Source: Paraliomyxa sp041600735 (lineage in GTDB: Bacteria > Myxococcota_A > Polyangia > Nannocystales > Nannocystaceae). From it: a stretch of 60,893 bases of DNA. The translations under genes were made by a program, and so were the position numbers. The stretch lies in NCBI GenBank assembly GCA_041600735.1, contig JBFIJN010000003.1, positions 1 through 60,893 of the forward strand, given 5' to 3'. Shown piece after piece: positions 1 through 8,075 of the stretch. Position 1 is the first letter of the stretch; every line of letters begins with the position of its first letter. A model generated the notes under the pieces. The model worked only from the letters and a program-made list of their open reading frames with translations, did not search any database and had not been told where the DNA came from.

Positions 1-1
1 C

Positions 2-703
2 CCCCAGGTGAACGCCAATCAGCAGCGCGACATCGCCCGTCAGCTCGACGATGGGATCCGGGTGCTGCTGATCGACATCTACCCCGACGAGGCCGATCCC
101 GACACGGTGCTCATGTGTCACGGCCCGTGCTCACTCGCCTCCACCCCGCACCTCGACGGGCTCGCGGCCATCACCACGTTCTTGCAGGCCAACCCGCGTG
201 AGGTGGTGACGATCATCTACGAGGATCACGTGGACGTCGCCGAGGTCGAGCAAGACTACGCGACGAGCGGAGCCCAAGCGCTGGTCTACACCCATGCGCC
301 GGGCGAGCCCTGGCCCACGCTTGGCGCGATGATCGATGCCGACACGCGCCTGGTGGTGACCGCAGAGTCGGGCGGTCCGCCGCCCGGCTGGTACCACCAT
401 GTCTGGAGCGAGGCCTGGGACACGCCCTACGGCCCCTCGACCGCCGAGGAGCTGAGCTGCGACCTCAATCGCGGCTCGACCGACAACGATCTGTTCCTCG
501 TGAACCACTGGGTGAACGATGCGTTTGGGCTGCCCTCGCAGCGCAACGCGACCGTCGTCAATGCCACCGAGGTGCTGCTGCCGCGGGCCGAGGAGTGCCA
601 GGCGCGGTGGAATCACGCGGCGAACTTCTTGGTGGTGGACTTCTACGAGCAGGGCGACCTGCTCGCGGTGGTCGACACGCTCAATGGGGTGGCGGGCGGC
701 TGA
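2..703 (+). CDS. PI-PLC-like phosphodiesterase, 5' truncated by window edge
   Basis: The frame is open from the first bases, so the N-terminus lies outside the window; the GTG at position 8 is probably internal because PNQ-type residues that normally sit before the first PI-PLC strand are already present. The visible part reads like the X region of bacterial phosphatidylinositol-specific phospholipase C and related GDPD-fold enzymes: an ARQLDDGIRVLLIDIY strand, a CHGPCSL segment carrying a likely catalytic His, then LQANPREVVTIIYED. Such enzymes cleave glycerophospholipid head groups and are usually exported. The other catalytic His would be upstream, so activity cannot be judged. Substrate unknown. 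The gene ends 16 bases before the convergent lipoprotein gene. Confidence 0.7.
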   Translation, partial: PQVNANQQRDIARQLDDGIRVLLIDIYPDEADPDTVLMCHGPCSLASTPHLDGLAAITTFLQANPREVVTIIYEDHVDVAEVEQDYATSGAQALVYTHAPGEPWPTLGAMIDADTRLVVTAESGGPPPGWYHHVWSEAWDTPYGPSTAEELSCDLNRGSTDNDLFLVNHWVNDAFGLPSQRNATVVNATEVLLPRAEECQARWNHAANFLVVDFYEQGDLLAVVDTLNGVAGG

Positions 704-719
704 GCCGCGCCGCATGTCA

Positions 720-1343
720 TCACTCGCGATCGCAGCGTAGCGCCACGAAGCCACCTTCGACGGGCGAGCTCGCGGCCGGCAGCTCGTCGGCGGTGCCCAC
801 CAAGCGCCCCACCACGCAATCGTCGGTGACCGTGAAGATCTCGAGCGCGCCGCCCTCGAAGGGCCCTTGCTCGCGCTCGCGTACGCAGTCGGAGTGCACG
901 CGATGGGCGGTGGCCAGGTCCCAGCCCGGCCGCGCTCCAGACCCGTGGTCTTCGAGCTCGAAGGTACCCGGGCCGAGCTCCGCATTGCGCAGGGTGACAT
1001 CGACCGCCCACGCACTCGGACAGCCGATGAGCTCGGGATCGAGGGGCACACCGCACGGGAGACCGTCGTCGGAGAGCCGCAACACCAGGGCCGAGGTGGT
1101 CGCGCGAAAGCTGGCGTCGCCCACGTCGAGCGGCACCTTGGACATCGCCCATGCGGTCTGGAGGCCGGGGATGGGCAGCACGTCGGGTGGCAGCGGGCCG
1201 CAGCGCGCTTGGGCGGCATCGGGGAAGTTGCCCTCGGGCTCGAGGAGCAACGGGTCGTGGTCGACGATGTCCAGCTCGCCGCATGCGCCGATCAATAGCG
1301 CGGAACACGCCATCGCCAGCGCTGCGACCCTCCGAACACGCAC
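720..1343 (-). CDS. hypothetical lipoprotein
   Basis: 207 residues starting at a GTG. The N-terminus has basic residues, a hydrophobic stretch and a lipobox (LLIGAC, Cys21), so it should be a lipid-anchored envelope protein. The rest has scattered cysteines, including a C-terminal pair of segments (DDCVVG and ALRCDRE) that may form disulfides. No domain family recognised. It is convergent with the PI-PLC-like gene. Upstream of the GTG is TACTCC nine bases away, a weak match to the start-proximal box seen before many other genes here. Confidence 0.7.
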   Translation of the reverse strand: MRVRRVAALAMACSALLIGACGELDIVDHDPLLLEPEGNFPDAAQARCGPLPPDVLPIPGLQTAWAMSKVPLDVGDASFRATTSALVLRLSDDGLPCGVPLDPELIGCPSAWAVDVTLRNAELGPGTFELEDHGSGARPGWDLATAHRVHSDCVREREQGPFEGGALEIFTVTDDCVVGRLVGTADELPAASSPVEGGFVALRCDRE

Positions 1344-1547
1344 GATGCGAAGGAGTATGCCCGACGCTGGGCACTCCGGCCCAACCCAAAATCCTACAAA
1401 TGCTCAGATTCCGGAGATCGCACGCGAATTCCGCCGCCTTGGATGCGACCCGAGGGGAAACCGGTGCCGGCTTGTCGCGTGTTGGAGGCTGCCCCCGCTA
1501 TGCTGGGGGCCGGACGCCATGCAGAACGAGTCGACGCGGAGGAAGGG

Positions 1548-2795
1548 GTGATCGTGGCTGCGCTCGCGCTCGCACTCGCCCCCGCGCCGGTCTACGTCGA
1601 GGCAGTGCCCGTCTCGGACCCGCCGCTCGGCGCCGAGCCGGGGGCCGAGAGCACGCGCTCGCTTCGCGACCAGCTGATGCTGCGGCTGCTCGAGGAGGGC
1701 TATCCACTGGCGCCCACGGCCGAGGATGCCACGCGGACCCTGCGCGTGGAGGCCACCCCCCGGGGGATTCGGGTGCAGGCACGAGGCGAGGACACGCGGA
1801 CCTTCGAGGTCTCGACCGGCGCCGTGCTACCGCTCGAGGCGGTGCATCGCGCCATGGAGGCGCTCGACGAGGTCACCCCGCGAACCCACCCCACCGGCGC
1901 GCCGACCCCACGCCATGCGCTCTACGTCGACGCCAGCCCCGCGGGTCCGGGGGCCTCGCCCGAGGCGCTGCGACGGACCCTGGTTCAGCGACTGCTCGAG
2001 CGCCGCATCACCGTCGTTCCTCCCGAGGCGGACCCCGACGCGGTGCTGTGCGCGGAGAGTCGCGGGAACGTCGTGGCGCTCTCGCGTGCCAGCGACGTGG
2101 AGGGCTGCCGAGAGGCCTCGCTCACCCCGCAGCTGGTCGCGCTCGAGCAGGACGAGCCCGAGCGCGTGGCGCTCGAGGCCTCGCTCGATACCCTGCTCCC
2201 CGATCCCACCCAAGTGCAGCCAAGCCTCGAGATCGAGCCGATCGGCCCCGCCAATGGGCCTGCGACCGTCGGGCTCTCGTCGTCGCGCACGCCAGCATCC
2301 GAGGGGCGCGGCGTCGTGGTGCGCATCGGCGCGCGCACGGGCATCTATGGGCGCCTCACCGCGGCCGATGCCGCCGTCGGCACCTCGCTGCGCGTGGGGG
2401 GTGAGCCGGGCCCCGGAGCGCTGCTCGACGTGCTCATGGTGCCCGCCTCCGCGCCAGACATCTCCATCTTCGAGGCGAGCGTGAGCGGGGGTTTTGGCTG
2501 GATGTTCGCGCTGTCGCGCACGGTGGGCCTGCACCTCCAGGGCCTGGGCGGCGTGCAGGTGCACCGCTTTCGCCAGCGTGGAGCCGACGCGGGGCATCGC
2601 GTGGACTGGACCGCCGAGCTGCCCGTTGGCGTCTCGCTGCGGGTCGCCCGAGGGCTACAGATCGATCTCTCGCTCCGCGCAGGTCGCTCGGGTCGGGCGC
2701 GGGAGCATCGCGTGGACGACGTGGTGGTGTGGAGTCGCAGCGCCTGGCGCATCGGCGGCTCGGTGGGCTTGAGCTACGGATGGAGGCCGCGATGA
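1548..2795 (+). CDS. exported beta-barrel-like protein, first gene of sigma cassette 1
   Basis: 415 residues from a GTG with GAGGAAG just upstream; a longer in-frame start at 1443 gives an unlikely charged leader. The short hydrophobic N-terminus (MIVAALALALAPAP) can act as a signal peptide. Residues roughly 35-250 hold two alpha/beta-like segments of the type R-x-Q-L-x-L-R-L-L-E-E-G. From about 270 the protein alternates hydrophobic and polar residues with many glycines (GVVVRIGARTGIYGR to GGSVGLSYGWRPR), as in an outer-membrane barrel. The stop overlaps the sigma factor start by four bases (ATGA), so the two are coupled. Its partner in the second cassette is at 13530-14570. Function unknown; a sensed or controlled envelope component is inference from context. 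Confidence 0.65.
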   Translation: MIVAALALALAPAPVYVEAVPVSDPPLGAEPGAESTRSLRDQLMLRLLEEGYPLAPTAEDATRTLRVEATPRGIRVQARGEDTRTFEVSTGAVLPLEAVHRAMEALDEVTPRTHPTGAPTPRHALYVDASPAGPGASPEALRRTLVQRLLERRITVVPPEADPDAVLCAESRGNVVALSRASDVEGCREASLTPQLVALEQDEPERVALEASLDTLLPDPTQVQPSLEIEPIGPANGPATVGLSSSRTPASEGRGVVVRIGARTGIYGRLTAADAAVGTSLRVGGEPGPGALLDVLMVPASAPDISIFEASVSGGFGWMFALSRTVGLHLQGLGGVQVHRFRQRGADAGHRVDWTAELPVGVSLRVARGLQIDLSLRAGRSGRAREHRVDDVVVWSRSAWRIGGSVGLSYGWRPR

Positions 2796-3379
2796 ACGAA
2801 GCCGGAGAGCTTGGCGAGCTCGAGTCCAGCTCGTTGCTGCGGCTCCACGAGGGCACCTCGACGGCCGCGACCGCCGCTCGCGTGGCCTCGCTCTATCGGC
2901 AGCACCGCGATCACGTGTACCGCCTCGCGCTCCGCTATGGCCGCGGCGATCGGACCTGGGCCGAGGACGTCACGCAAGACGTGTTCGTCTCGCTGTGCAA
3001 GGTGATCGACAAGCTCGAGGACGACGACGCGCTCAAGGGGTGGTTCTACCGCGTGGCCACCAACCGCTGCCTCAGCCGGCTGCGCCGCGAGGGCGTGGCC
3101 AACTCGCCTGCCGTGCGCTGGCTGCTGGGTCGCGCCGCTCGCGTGCCCGAGAACCCCGAGGCCCAAGTGGCCGAGCGTCGTGATCTACGACGCGTCGACG
3201 CGATGCTCGACGCGCTTCCCCCCAAGCAGCGCATCGCGTTCTGCATGTATCGCCTCGACGGCAAGGAGCAGGCCGAGATCGGCGAGATCCTCGGCTTCTC
3301 CAAGAGCTACGTGTGCAAGCTCGTCAAGCGCGCCGAGGCGACGATTCGCGAGGCCGGCTGGGAGGTGGGCGATGAGTGA
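2792..3379 (+). CDS. ECF RNA polymerase sigma factor (cassette 1)
   Basis: 195 residues. Region 2 spans about residues 30-100 (LYRQHRDHVYRLALRYG, then DVTQDVFVSL, then WFYRVATNRCLSRLRRE), and region 4 about 140-190 (LPPKQRIAF, then AEIGEILGFSKSYVCKLVKRA helix-turn-helix). There is no region 1.1 or 3, as expected for extracytoplasmic-function sigma factors. ATG 2792 is chosen because it overlaps the stop of the preceding barrel gene; an upstream in-frame start would lie inside that gene. The 3' end overlaps the anti-sigma-like gene by eight bases, so sigma and regulator should be made together. ECF sigma factors usually control their own operon; I could not define a target promoter by eye. Confidence 0.93.
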   Translation: MNEAGELGELESSSLLRLHEGTSTAATAARVASLYRQHRDHVYRLALRYGRGDRTWAEDVTQDVFVSLCKVIDKLEDDDALKGWFYRVATNRCLSRLRREGVANSPAVRWLLGRAARVPENPEAQVAERRDLRRVDAMLDALPPKQRIAFCMYRLDGKEQAEIGEILGFSKSYVCKLVKRAEATIREAGWEVGDE

Positions 3380-4523
3380 GCGTCGATCCTTCATCGACGA
3401 GCTGCGCGAGCTCGATCGAGAGCAACGAGCCGAGCGCCTGCGCCCCGGCGCGGTGCACCGCATTGCGCGGCGTCTCGACGCCGAGATCTTGCAGGCCGAG
3501 CTCCCCGCGCGGCGTCGCACCTGGATCCCGATGGTCAGCTTTGCCGCCGGCGCGGCGATGGTGCTCGCGGTGTTCACCCTTGGCGGCACGCCCGAGATCG
3601 CAACGCGGCAGGAGCTGGCACCGGCCCCCATGCACGCGGCGTGGCAGGTGAGCGGCGACAACTGCCACGTGACGCGTGGCGAGGTGGAGCTCGTGCTCGA
3701 CGGAAGCTGCCGCGTCGAGCCGCCCCGCGCGAGCGTGGTGATCGAGAGCCGCGCGACCACGCGACTACGGCCCACCGAGCACGGCGTGACGCTGGTCGAC
3801 GGCACTGCCCTGTTCGAGTCGATGAGCGGCCCCGAGGGCATTCCGTGGCGCGTGGAGGTACCCGGCGGAGTGCTGGAGCTGCTGGCGACGCGGCTGTCGG
3901 TCGTCGTCAGCGGCGACGAGGGACACGTGGATCTCCTCGAGGGCTCGATGGTGTTCCTCGACGAGGGCGGGCGCACGCACTCCGTCGCTCCGGGCGAGCG
4001 CTTCCGCTTCGGAGCCAGCGGTGCGCTGGCCTCGTGGGTGGTGACCGAGCCGGGGATCGAAGCGGCGATGGTCGAGCATGGGCTGGTCGAGAGCCCGCTG
4101 CCGGGCGAGCCGCTCGCGGAGGGAGAGGACGATGATCCTCCGCTGGCGGCGGGCGAGCGTCTCGCCGCGCTCGGGCGACCCGAAGCGACGGACCCGGCGA
4201 GCAAGGGATCGACCCGCGGCCGCGATCGGGGTGGAACCGTGCCCTCGTCCGAAGAGCTGCGACGCATCGTCGAGCGCGTCGCCGAGCTCCGCGCCCAGCG
4301 GCAGTACCAGGCCGCGGCGTCGTTGCTCCGCGACGCGCTGCGCCAGCGCTGGGACCGCCGAACCCGTGAGGTGCTGAGCTACGAGCTCGGCATGATCCTC
4401 TCGACGCAGCTGCACGATCAGGACCAAGCCTGCCGCCACTGGACCAAGCATCGCGACGGCTTCCCGGCCGGCCGCTACGCCCGCGCCATCGCGCGGGCAC
4501 AAGAACGTCTGGGCTGCGAGTAG
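3372..4523 (+). CDS. FecR-like membrane anti-sigma-type regulator with TPR-like tail (cassette 1)
   Basis: 383 residues. The N-terminal 50 residues are charged and cytoplasmic (RSFIDELRELDREQRAERLR), the usual place for sigma binding. One membrane span lies at about 52-70 (WIPMVSFAAGAAMVLAVF). A FecR-type periplasmic beta domain follows at about 90-235 (EVPGGVLELLATRLSVVV, VAPGERFRFG), then an acidic/charged linker and a helical TPR-like C-terminus at about 295-383 ending ACRHWTKHRDGFPAGRYARAIARAQERLGC. It starts inside the last codons of the sigma gene. By family knowledge, FecR-type proteins transmit an envelope signal to a cognate ECF sigma factor. That this one inhibits rather than activates is inference. 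Confidence 0.75.
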   Translation: MSERRSFIDELRELDREQRAERLRPGAVHRIARRLDAEILQAELPARRRTWIPMVSFAAGAAMVLAVFTLGGTPEIATRQELAPAPMHAAWQVSGDNCHVTRGEVELVLDGSCRVEPPRASVVIESRATTRLRPTEHGVTLVDGTALFESMSGPEGIPWRVEVPGGVLELLATRLSVVVSGDEGHVDLLEGSMVFLDEGGRTHSVAPGERFRFGASGALASWVVTEPGIEAAMVEHGLVESPLPGEPLAEGEDDDPPLAAGERLAALGRPEATDPASKGSTRGRDRGGTVPSSEELRRIVERVAELRAQRQYQAAASLLRDALRQRWDRRTREVLSYELGMILSTQLHDQDQACRHWTKHRDGFPAGRYARAIARAQERLGCE

Positions 4524-4583
4524 ATTCTCGTGCCTCGCGTCGCGGCTCACTTTCCGTGCGCCGCAGCCCACCGAACTTACATG

Positions 4584-4601
4584 CCTGCGGGGCACCGCAG
4601 G
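4584..4601 (+). repeat. 7-bp perfect inverted repeat before the M23 gene
   Basis: CCTGCGG and CCGCAGG flank a GGCA loop. It lies 60 bases after the anti-sigma stop and ends six bases before the TACAAT box of the next gene, so it may be a weak terminator of the cassette or an operator for the promoter. No T-tract follows. Confidence 0.4.
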
Positions 4602-4606
4602 AACAC

Positions 4607-4612
4607 TACAAT
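4607..4612 (+). promoter_or_regulatory. TACAAT -10-like box, leaderless start at 4621
   Basis: TACAAT ends eight bases before the ATG and no Shine-Dalgarno is present between them. Transcription starting about seven bases downstream would begin at or next to the ATG, giving a leaderless mRNA. No convincing -35 element seen. Confidence 0.6.
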
Positions 4613-4620
4613 TTGCGTTC

Positions 4621-6399
4621 ATGACGCGACGCTCTGGACGCTGTTTGGTCCGCTGCTCGTCGATCGCCTCGATCGGCTGGAGCCGCCGGATCGGTTGGAT
4701 CGGTTGGATCGCCGTGGTCGGTCTCGCGTGCTCGGACCCGGAGCCACCCGCCGACGTCCTGACCCCCACGCCGCGCGCGAGCGCGCCGGAGCCAGCGGCG
4801 TCGACGGGCGACAGCGACGACGAGACCGCGCAAGACGAGCTACCGCTCGAGCCCGGCGTCGCGCTCCTCAGGGAAGGCAAGGGCAAGGAGCACACGCTCC
4901 CGGCGCGGGCACCCGGCAGCGAGCGCCGCATGGTGGCGGAGCTGCGCATCACGGAGGGCGCCAAGAAGCGACTGCACCTGCCGCTCGTGCGACTGGTCGG
5001 TGACGTGGTGCTCGACGCGATCGACGACAGCGGGTCGCGCTGGCGCTGGACGCCGCGCCAGAGCGAGGTGCTCGTGTCGGGCGACGGCGTCGACCCCGAG
5101 TTCCTCGTGCGCTTCGAGGCCGCGCTCGCGCCCGGTGAAGCGCCTGCGGCCATCCCCTTGGTGACGGACCGCTGGGACGTGGTCACCGATCTTCAGTGGC
5201 CCGCCGGCGAGGACCCGCACGCGGGGCGCATCGGCGCGGCCCTGCGCGTGGCGCTGGGTCACCTCGCGATCCCGGTGCCCTCCTACGCGATGAAGGAGAG
5301 CACGCGCTGGGAGGTGCGGCGCCGCGTGGACCTGTGGGGGATCCCGGCCTGGCAGACGCTGACCTGCACCGCGAAGACCATCGAGGGTCCGCAGCTCGAG
5401 GTGAACGCCACCGTGACCTATGCGCTCGCCGCCGACGAGCCGATCGTGGGCACCCCGCTCGGCCTGGCCAGCGTGGCGGGCCTGAAGGGCCAGGGCAAGC
5501 TCAAGGCCCGCTACGACCTGCCGTCGGCCACCCCGATCGACATGCTGCTCTCGGGCACGCTCGACATCCGGCCGACCGTCGATGCCAAGCCCACCCGCTT
5601 CGGCTTCGAGCTGCGCGTGGACGAGGACTACATGGCGCGACCCGATCCGCGGGTGAAGCTGACGGGCGAGCTCACCCAGGGCGGCCTCGTGCATGGCGTG
5701 GTCCCGCCAACGACCAAGGTGTGGTTCGAGAAGGAGCGCGTGATGGTCTCCCCCGAGGGCGACTTCTTGTTCGGGTTTGGGCGCAGCGCCTCGCCCCGCG
5801 CGCTGCTCAGCTTCGCATTCCCCGGCGGGCCCACCGAGCGCCACGTGCTGCACGTGACCAGCCGCGAGTTCGAGCCCGAGGTCATCGACGGGCTGCCGCC
5901 CGAGATGGTCGAGCTCGACCGCGAGACCCGCAAGGTGCTGGCCAAGTACCGCGCCAAGATCGCCAAGGTGCGCAAGCGAGCCTCGACCGTCGCCTACTTC
6001 CGCGACGGCTTCACATGGCCGGTGAAGGGCAGGATCACCTCGACCTACGGCCGTCGGCGGGTGCTCGATGGCGAGGACCACGACTTCCACTGGGGCGTGG
6101 ACGTGGCCGTGCCCGTCGGCAAGAAGATCAAGGCCCCCGCCGCGGGGGTGGTGGTGCTGGTCGAGGCCGACGTGCCGCTCTCCGGCAACCTGCTGATCCT
6201 CGATCACGGCCATGGCCTCACCTCGTCGTTCCTGCACCTCCACAAGTTCAAGGTGAAGGAAGGCGACGTGGTGAAGGCCGGTCAGGTGATCGCGACCTCG
6301 GGGAACTCGGGACGCTCCACCGGGCCTCACCTCGACTGGCGCATGAACCTACTCGACACGCGCGTCGACCCGCAGCTGGTCGCGGGACCGATGCGCTGA
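4621..6399 (+). CDS. M23-family peptidoglycan metallopeptidase, lipoprotein
   Basis: 592 residues. Basic N-terminus, hydrophobic stretch and lipobox (VVGLAC, Cys37) followed by an acidic/Pro linker. Residues about 100-440 are a beta-rich region without a family I recognise. The C-terminal M23 (LytM-type) domain covers about 465-585: WPVKGRITSTYG, HWGVD with His490 and Asp494, an HLHKF segment with His539 and His541, and VKAGQVIATSGNSGRSTGPHLD. The usual last Zn motif HLH is HLD here (His570, Asp572), so one canonical ligand is replaced. Family members cleave peptide cross-links of peptidoglycan or act as regulators of amidases. It follows cassette 1 after 97 bases but has its own promoter-like box. 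The signal peptide contains a nine-base tandem repeat. Confidence 0.88.
   Translation: MTRRSGRCLVRCSSIASIGWSRRIGWIGWIAVVGLACSDPEPPADVLTPTPRASAPEPAASTGDSDDETAQDELPLEPGVALLREGKGKEHTLPARAPGSERRMVAELRITEGAKKRLHLPLVRLVGDVVLDAIDDSGSRWRWTPRQSEVLVSGDGVDPEFLVRFEAALAPGEAPAAIPLVTDRWDVVTDLQWPAGEDPHAGRIGAALRVALGHLAIPVPSYAMKESTRWEVRRRVDLWGIPAWQTLTCTAKTIEGPQLEVNATVTYALAADEPIVGTPLGLASVAGLKGQGKLKARYDLPSATPIDMLLSGTLDIRPTVDAKPTRFGFELRVDEDYMARPDPRVKLTGELTQGGLVHGVVPPTTKVWFEKERVMVSPEGDFLFGFGRSASPRALLSFAFPGGPTERHVLHVTSREFEPEVIDGLPPEMVELDRETRKVLAKYRAKIAKVRKRASTVAYFRDGFTWPVKGRITSTYGRRRVLDGEDHDFHWGVDVAVPVGKKIKAPAAGVVVLVEADVPLSGNLLILDHGHGLTSSFLHLHKFKVKEGDVVKAGQVIATSGNSGRSTGPHLDWRMNLLDTRVDPQLVAGPMR
4688..4711 (+). repeat. 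9-bp tandem repeat in signal-peptide coding sequence
   Basis: The unit GGATCGGTT occurs twice in full plus six bases of a third copy, encoding the IGWIGWI part of the M23 lipoprotein signal peptide. Being a multiple of three, copy changes would lengthen or shorten the hydrophobic core without a frameshift. Confidence 0.8.
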
Positions 6400-6403
6400 G
6401 CGG

Positions 6404-7156
6404 TCAACCACCGAGGTCGAGCTCGGGGTAGCGGCGGAAGATGCCGTGCTCGTTGAACGGCAAGTAGCGCGACGACGCGCGATAGGCTGCGATGCGGGGC
6501 AGCGCGTCGACATGGTCGCGAAGCGCCAGCAACCCCGGGATCTGTGACTCGAGGGCGGCCAGCGCCCGCGGGAACGCGTAGCCCAGACCCCGCAGCAGCT
6601 GATTCATCGCGAGGTCGACGTAGCTCAGCGAGGCGCCGACCAGGTGGAGGCCACCGCCATGCGGGTTGGCGCGCAGCACCGCCTCGAAGTAGCCCAGGAA
6701 CTTGGGCAGGCGCTGCGCGACGAACTGTGCCGCGTAGCGGCGAGCTTCCTCTCTCTGGTCTTCGTAGTAGTCGCCCTTGCTGACCGGGTGGTGCGTGTCA
6801 TGGGCTTCGGCGACCAGGTCGGCGATCGTGAGCTGCAGCTGCAGCGCTTCGGCGCGGACGTCGGGGTCGTCGGGCACCAAGCCGTGGCGAGCGGCCAGCC
6901 ACGCGCAGATGTTCGGCATCTGGGCCAGCCGACGCTCTCCGTGCACGATCACGGGCGGAGCCAGCGGGCGCAGGCCCGGGCCCGGGGCGCCGAGCAGGGC
7001 AACGAGCGCGGCGGGCCCTCCCCCCTCCTCCTTCGATCGCCGGGCGACGTCGTCGTACGCCACCCCGGCCTGCTCGAGCACCAGGCGCACGAACTCGCCG
7101 CGCCCCGGCAAGGATGGCCAGTAGTAGAGCGAATAGGGTGCCTCGGAGCCCTTCAT
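6404..7156 (-). CDS. glutathione S-transferase family protein
   Basis: 250 residues. The thioredoxin-fold N-domain starts SLYYWPSLPGRGEFVRLVLEQAG, with the Tyr-Tyr and GRGE pattern of sigma/alpha-type GSTs. PPVIVHGERRLAQMPNICAWLA supplies the cis-Pro and the glutathione-binding segment (a Gln-Met in place of the common Glu-Ser). The all-helical C-domain runs from about 95 (LTIADLVAEAHDTHHPV) to the end. These enzymes conjugate glutathione to electrophiles or act as isomerases in the cytosol. The ATG at 7156 is preferred over an upstream in-frame start because homology begins there and TAGAGC lies seven bases upstream. It ends five bases after the M23 gene on the opposite strand. Confidence 0.85.
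   Translation of the reverse strand: MKGSEAPYSLYYWPSLPGRGEFVRLVLEQAGVAYDDVARRSKEEGGGPAALVALLGAPGPGLRPLAPPVIVHGERRLAQMPNICAWLAARHGLVPDDPDVRAEALQLQLTIADLVAEAHDTHHPVSKGDYYEDQREEARRYAAQFVAQRLPKFLGYFEAVLRANPHGGGLHLVGASLSYVDLAMNQLLRGLGYAFPRALAALESQIPGLLALRDHVDALPRIAAYRASSRYLPFNEHGIFRRYPELDLGG
7064..7069 (-). other. no separate element; interior of GST gene start region
   Basis: Reading on the minus strand, this stretch is inside the N-terminal GST coding sequence. I checked it for an alternative start and saw none better than the ATG at 7156. Confidence 0.2.
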
Positions 7157-7163
7157 GCCCCAT

Positions 7164-7169
7164 GCTCTA
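7164..7169 (-). promoter_or_regulatory. TAGAGC box before GST start (near match)
   Basis: On the minus strand TAGAGC ends seven bases before the ATG at 7156. It differs from the TANNNT pattern only in the last base. The same hexamer at nearly the same spacing precedes the starts at 15556 and 14570. Confidence 0.4.
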
Positions 7170-7219
7170 CCTGCACCGCGACCACGGGGCAACCGCGAGC
7201 CCACGACTCCCACCCACCC

Positions 7220-7942
7220 ATGAACGCAGGCAACCGCAGGGCAACGGCGCGAAGCGAGGACTCGCTCGCGCTCGCCCTCGCGCCAGCGCTCCCCGCCGCT
7301 CGCCCCAAGCTCGATCCCGAGCCTTGGCGACCCCCTCACCTCAGCGCGGGCTTCGCAGTGGGGTGGGTGCTCACGCTGGGCGTGCTGGGCACCATCACCG
7401 CGGTCTGGATGATCGGCATGGTCTGGACCGTGGTGCTGCTGGTGCTCGGCCAGGGCGGGATGGCCTCGGCGCTCGCGTTCGCCGGAACGGGCGTGCTGTT
7501 GGGGCGCGGCTGGGTGGGGATGGCTCAGACCATGCGCGGACGCCTGCGTCGTCGTGATCTCGAGGACCTCGCCGCTCTACCCGCGGCCTTCGCCACGTTG
7601 ACACCCGCGCTCCAGCGGCTGGTTCGGCACACGCGAAGCCTGCAGATCGTCGTCCCCGATGCCGAGCTCGAGCTCCCCGAGGTCGACCGCGAGATCTTCG
7701 AATGGATCGCGAGCATGGCCACGCTCGCGCCCGAAGAGCGCCTGCGCCTCGCCGACCTGGGGATCGTACCCGCCCAGCTGCGCGAGGAGCTCGTGGCGAG
7801 CCGCCAGCAGGAAGACCGCCGCAACCGGTTCTCGCGCGCCCTCGTGCGTAGCCCCGGTCATCGCGAGCGAGCGATGGCCGTGCTCGCGCGGGTGGAGCAC
7901 GAGCTGCTGCGACCCGCGGGCGATCCCTTTCGCGGCGGCTGA
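7220..7942 (+). CDS. hypothetical membrane protein with two spans
   Basis: 240 residues from ATG 7220. Residues about 1-35 are charged/Pro-rich. Two hydrophobic segments follow at about 40-68 (FAVGWVLTLGVLGTITAVWMIGM, continuing into WTVVLLVLG) and 75-95 (SALAFAGTGVLLGRGWVGM). The remainder is a soluble, strongly helical tail rich in Arg/Glu/Leu (DLEDLAALPAAFATLTPALQ, APEERLRLADLGIVPAQLRE). No family recognised. The gene is divergent from the GST gene and convergent with the FHA-AgmX gene. The start is chosen because upstream codons overlap the GST gene on the other strand. Confidence 0.65.
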   Translation: MNAGNRRATARSEDSLALALAPALPAARPKLDPEPWRPPHLSAGFAVGWVLTLGVLGTITAVWMIGMVWTVVLLVLGQGGMASALAFAGTGVLLGRGWVGMAQTMRGRLRRRDLEDLAALPAAFATLTPALQRLVRHTRSLQIVVPDAELELPEVDREIFEWIASMATLAPEERLRLADLGIVPAQLREELVASRQQEDRRNRFSRALVRSPGHRERAMAVLARVEHELLRPAGDPFRGG

Positions 7943-8016
7943 GCTCGCCCCGCGCTGACGTGCTACGCCCGGCATTCGAGCCGCTCGCCGCGGCCTGAGC
8001 TACCCGGCGCGAGAGA

Positions 8017-8047
8017 ACGGCGCCGCACCTGGTGGGTGCGACGCCGT
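8017..8047. terminator. hairpin between convergent genes
   Basis: A 13-bp stem (ACGGCG-c-CGCACC against GGTGCG-a-CGCCGT) has one mismatch and a five-base loop. It lies in the 133-base gap between the stops at 7942 (+) and 8076 (-), where it could terminate both transcripts. There is no T-tract. Confidence 0.55.
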
Positions 8048-8075
8048 CCGAGTTCGTGCGAGGTGGGTGCGGGGC

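Noticed and set aside
4840..6330. 496-codon minus-strand frame opposite the M23 gene
   Set aside because: No family pattern; the plus strand has M23 motifs and a lipobox.
7064..7069. Possible internal start or box in the GST gene
   Set aside because: Listed at very low confidence only; the sequence is coding and nothing there supports a regulatory role.
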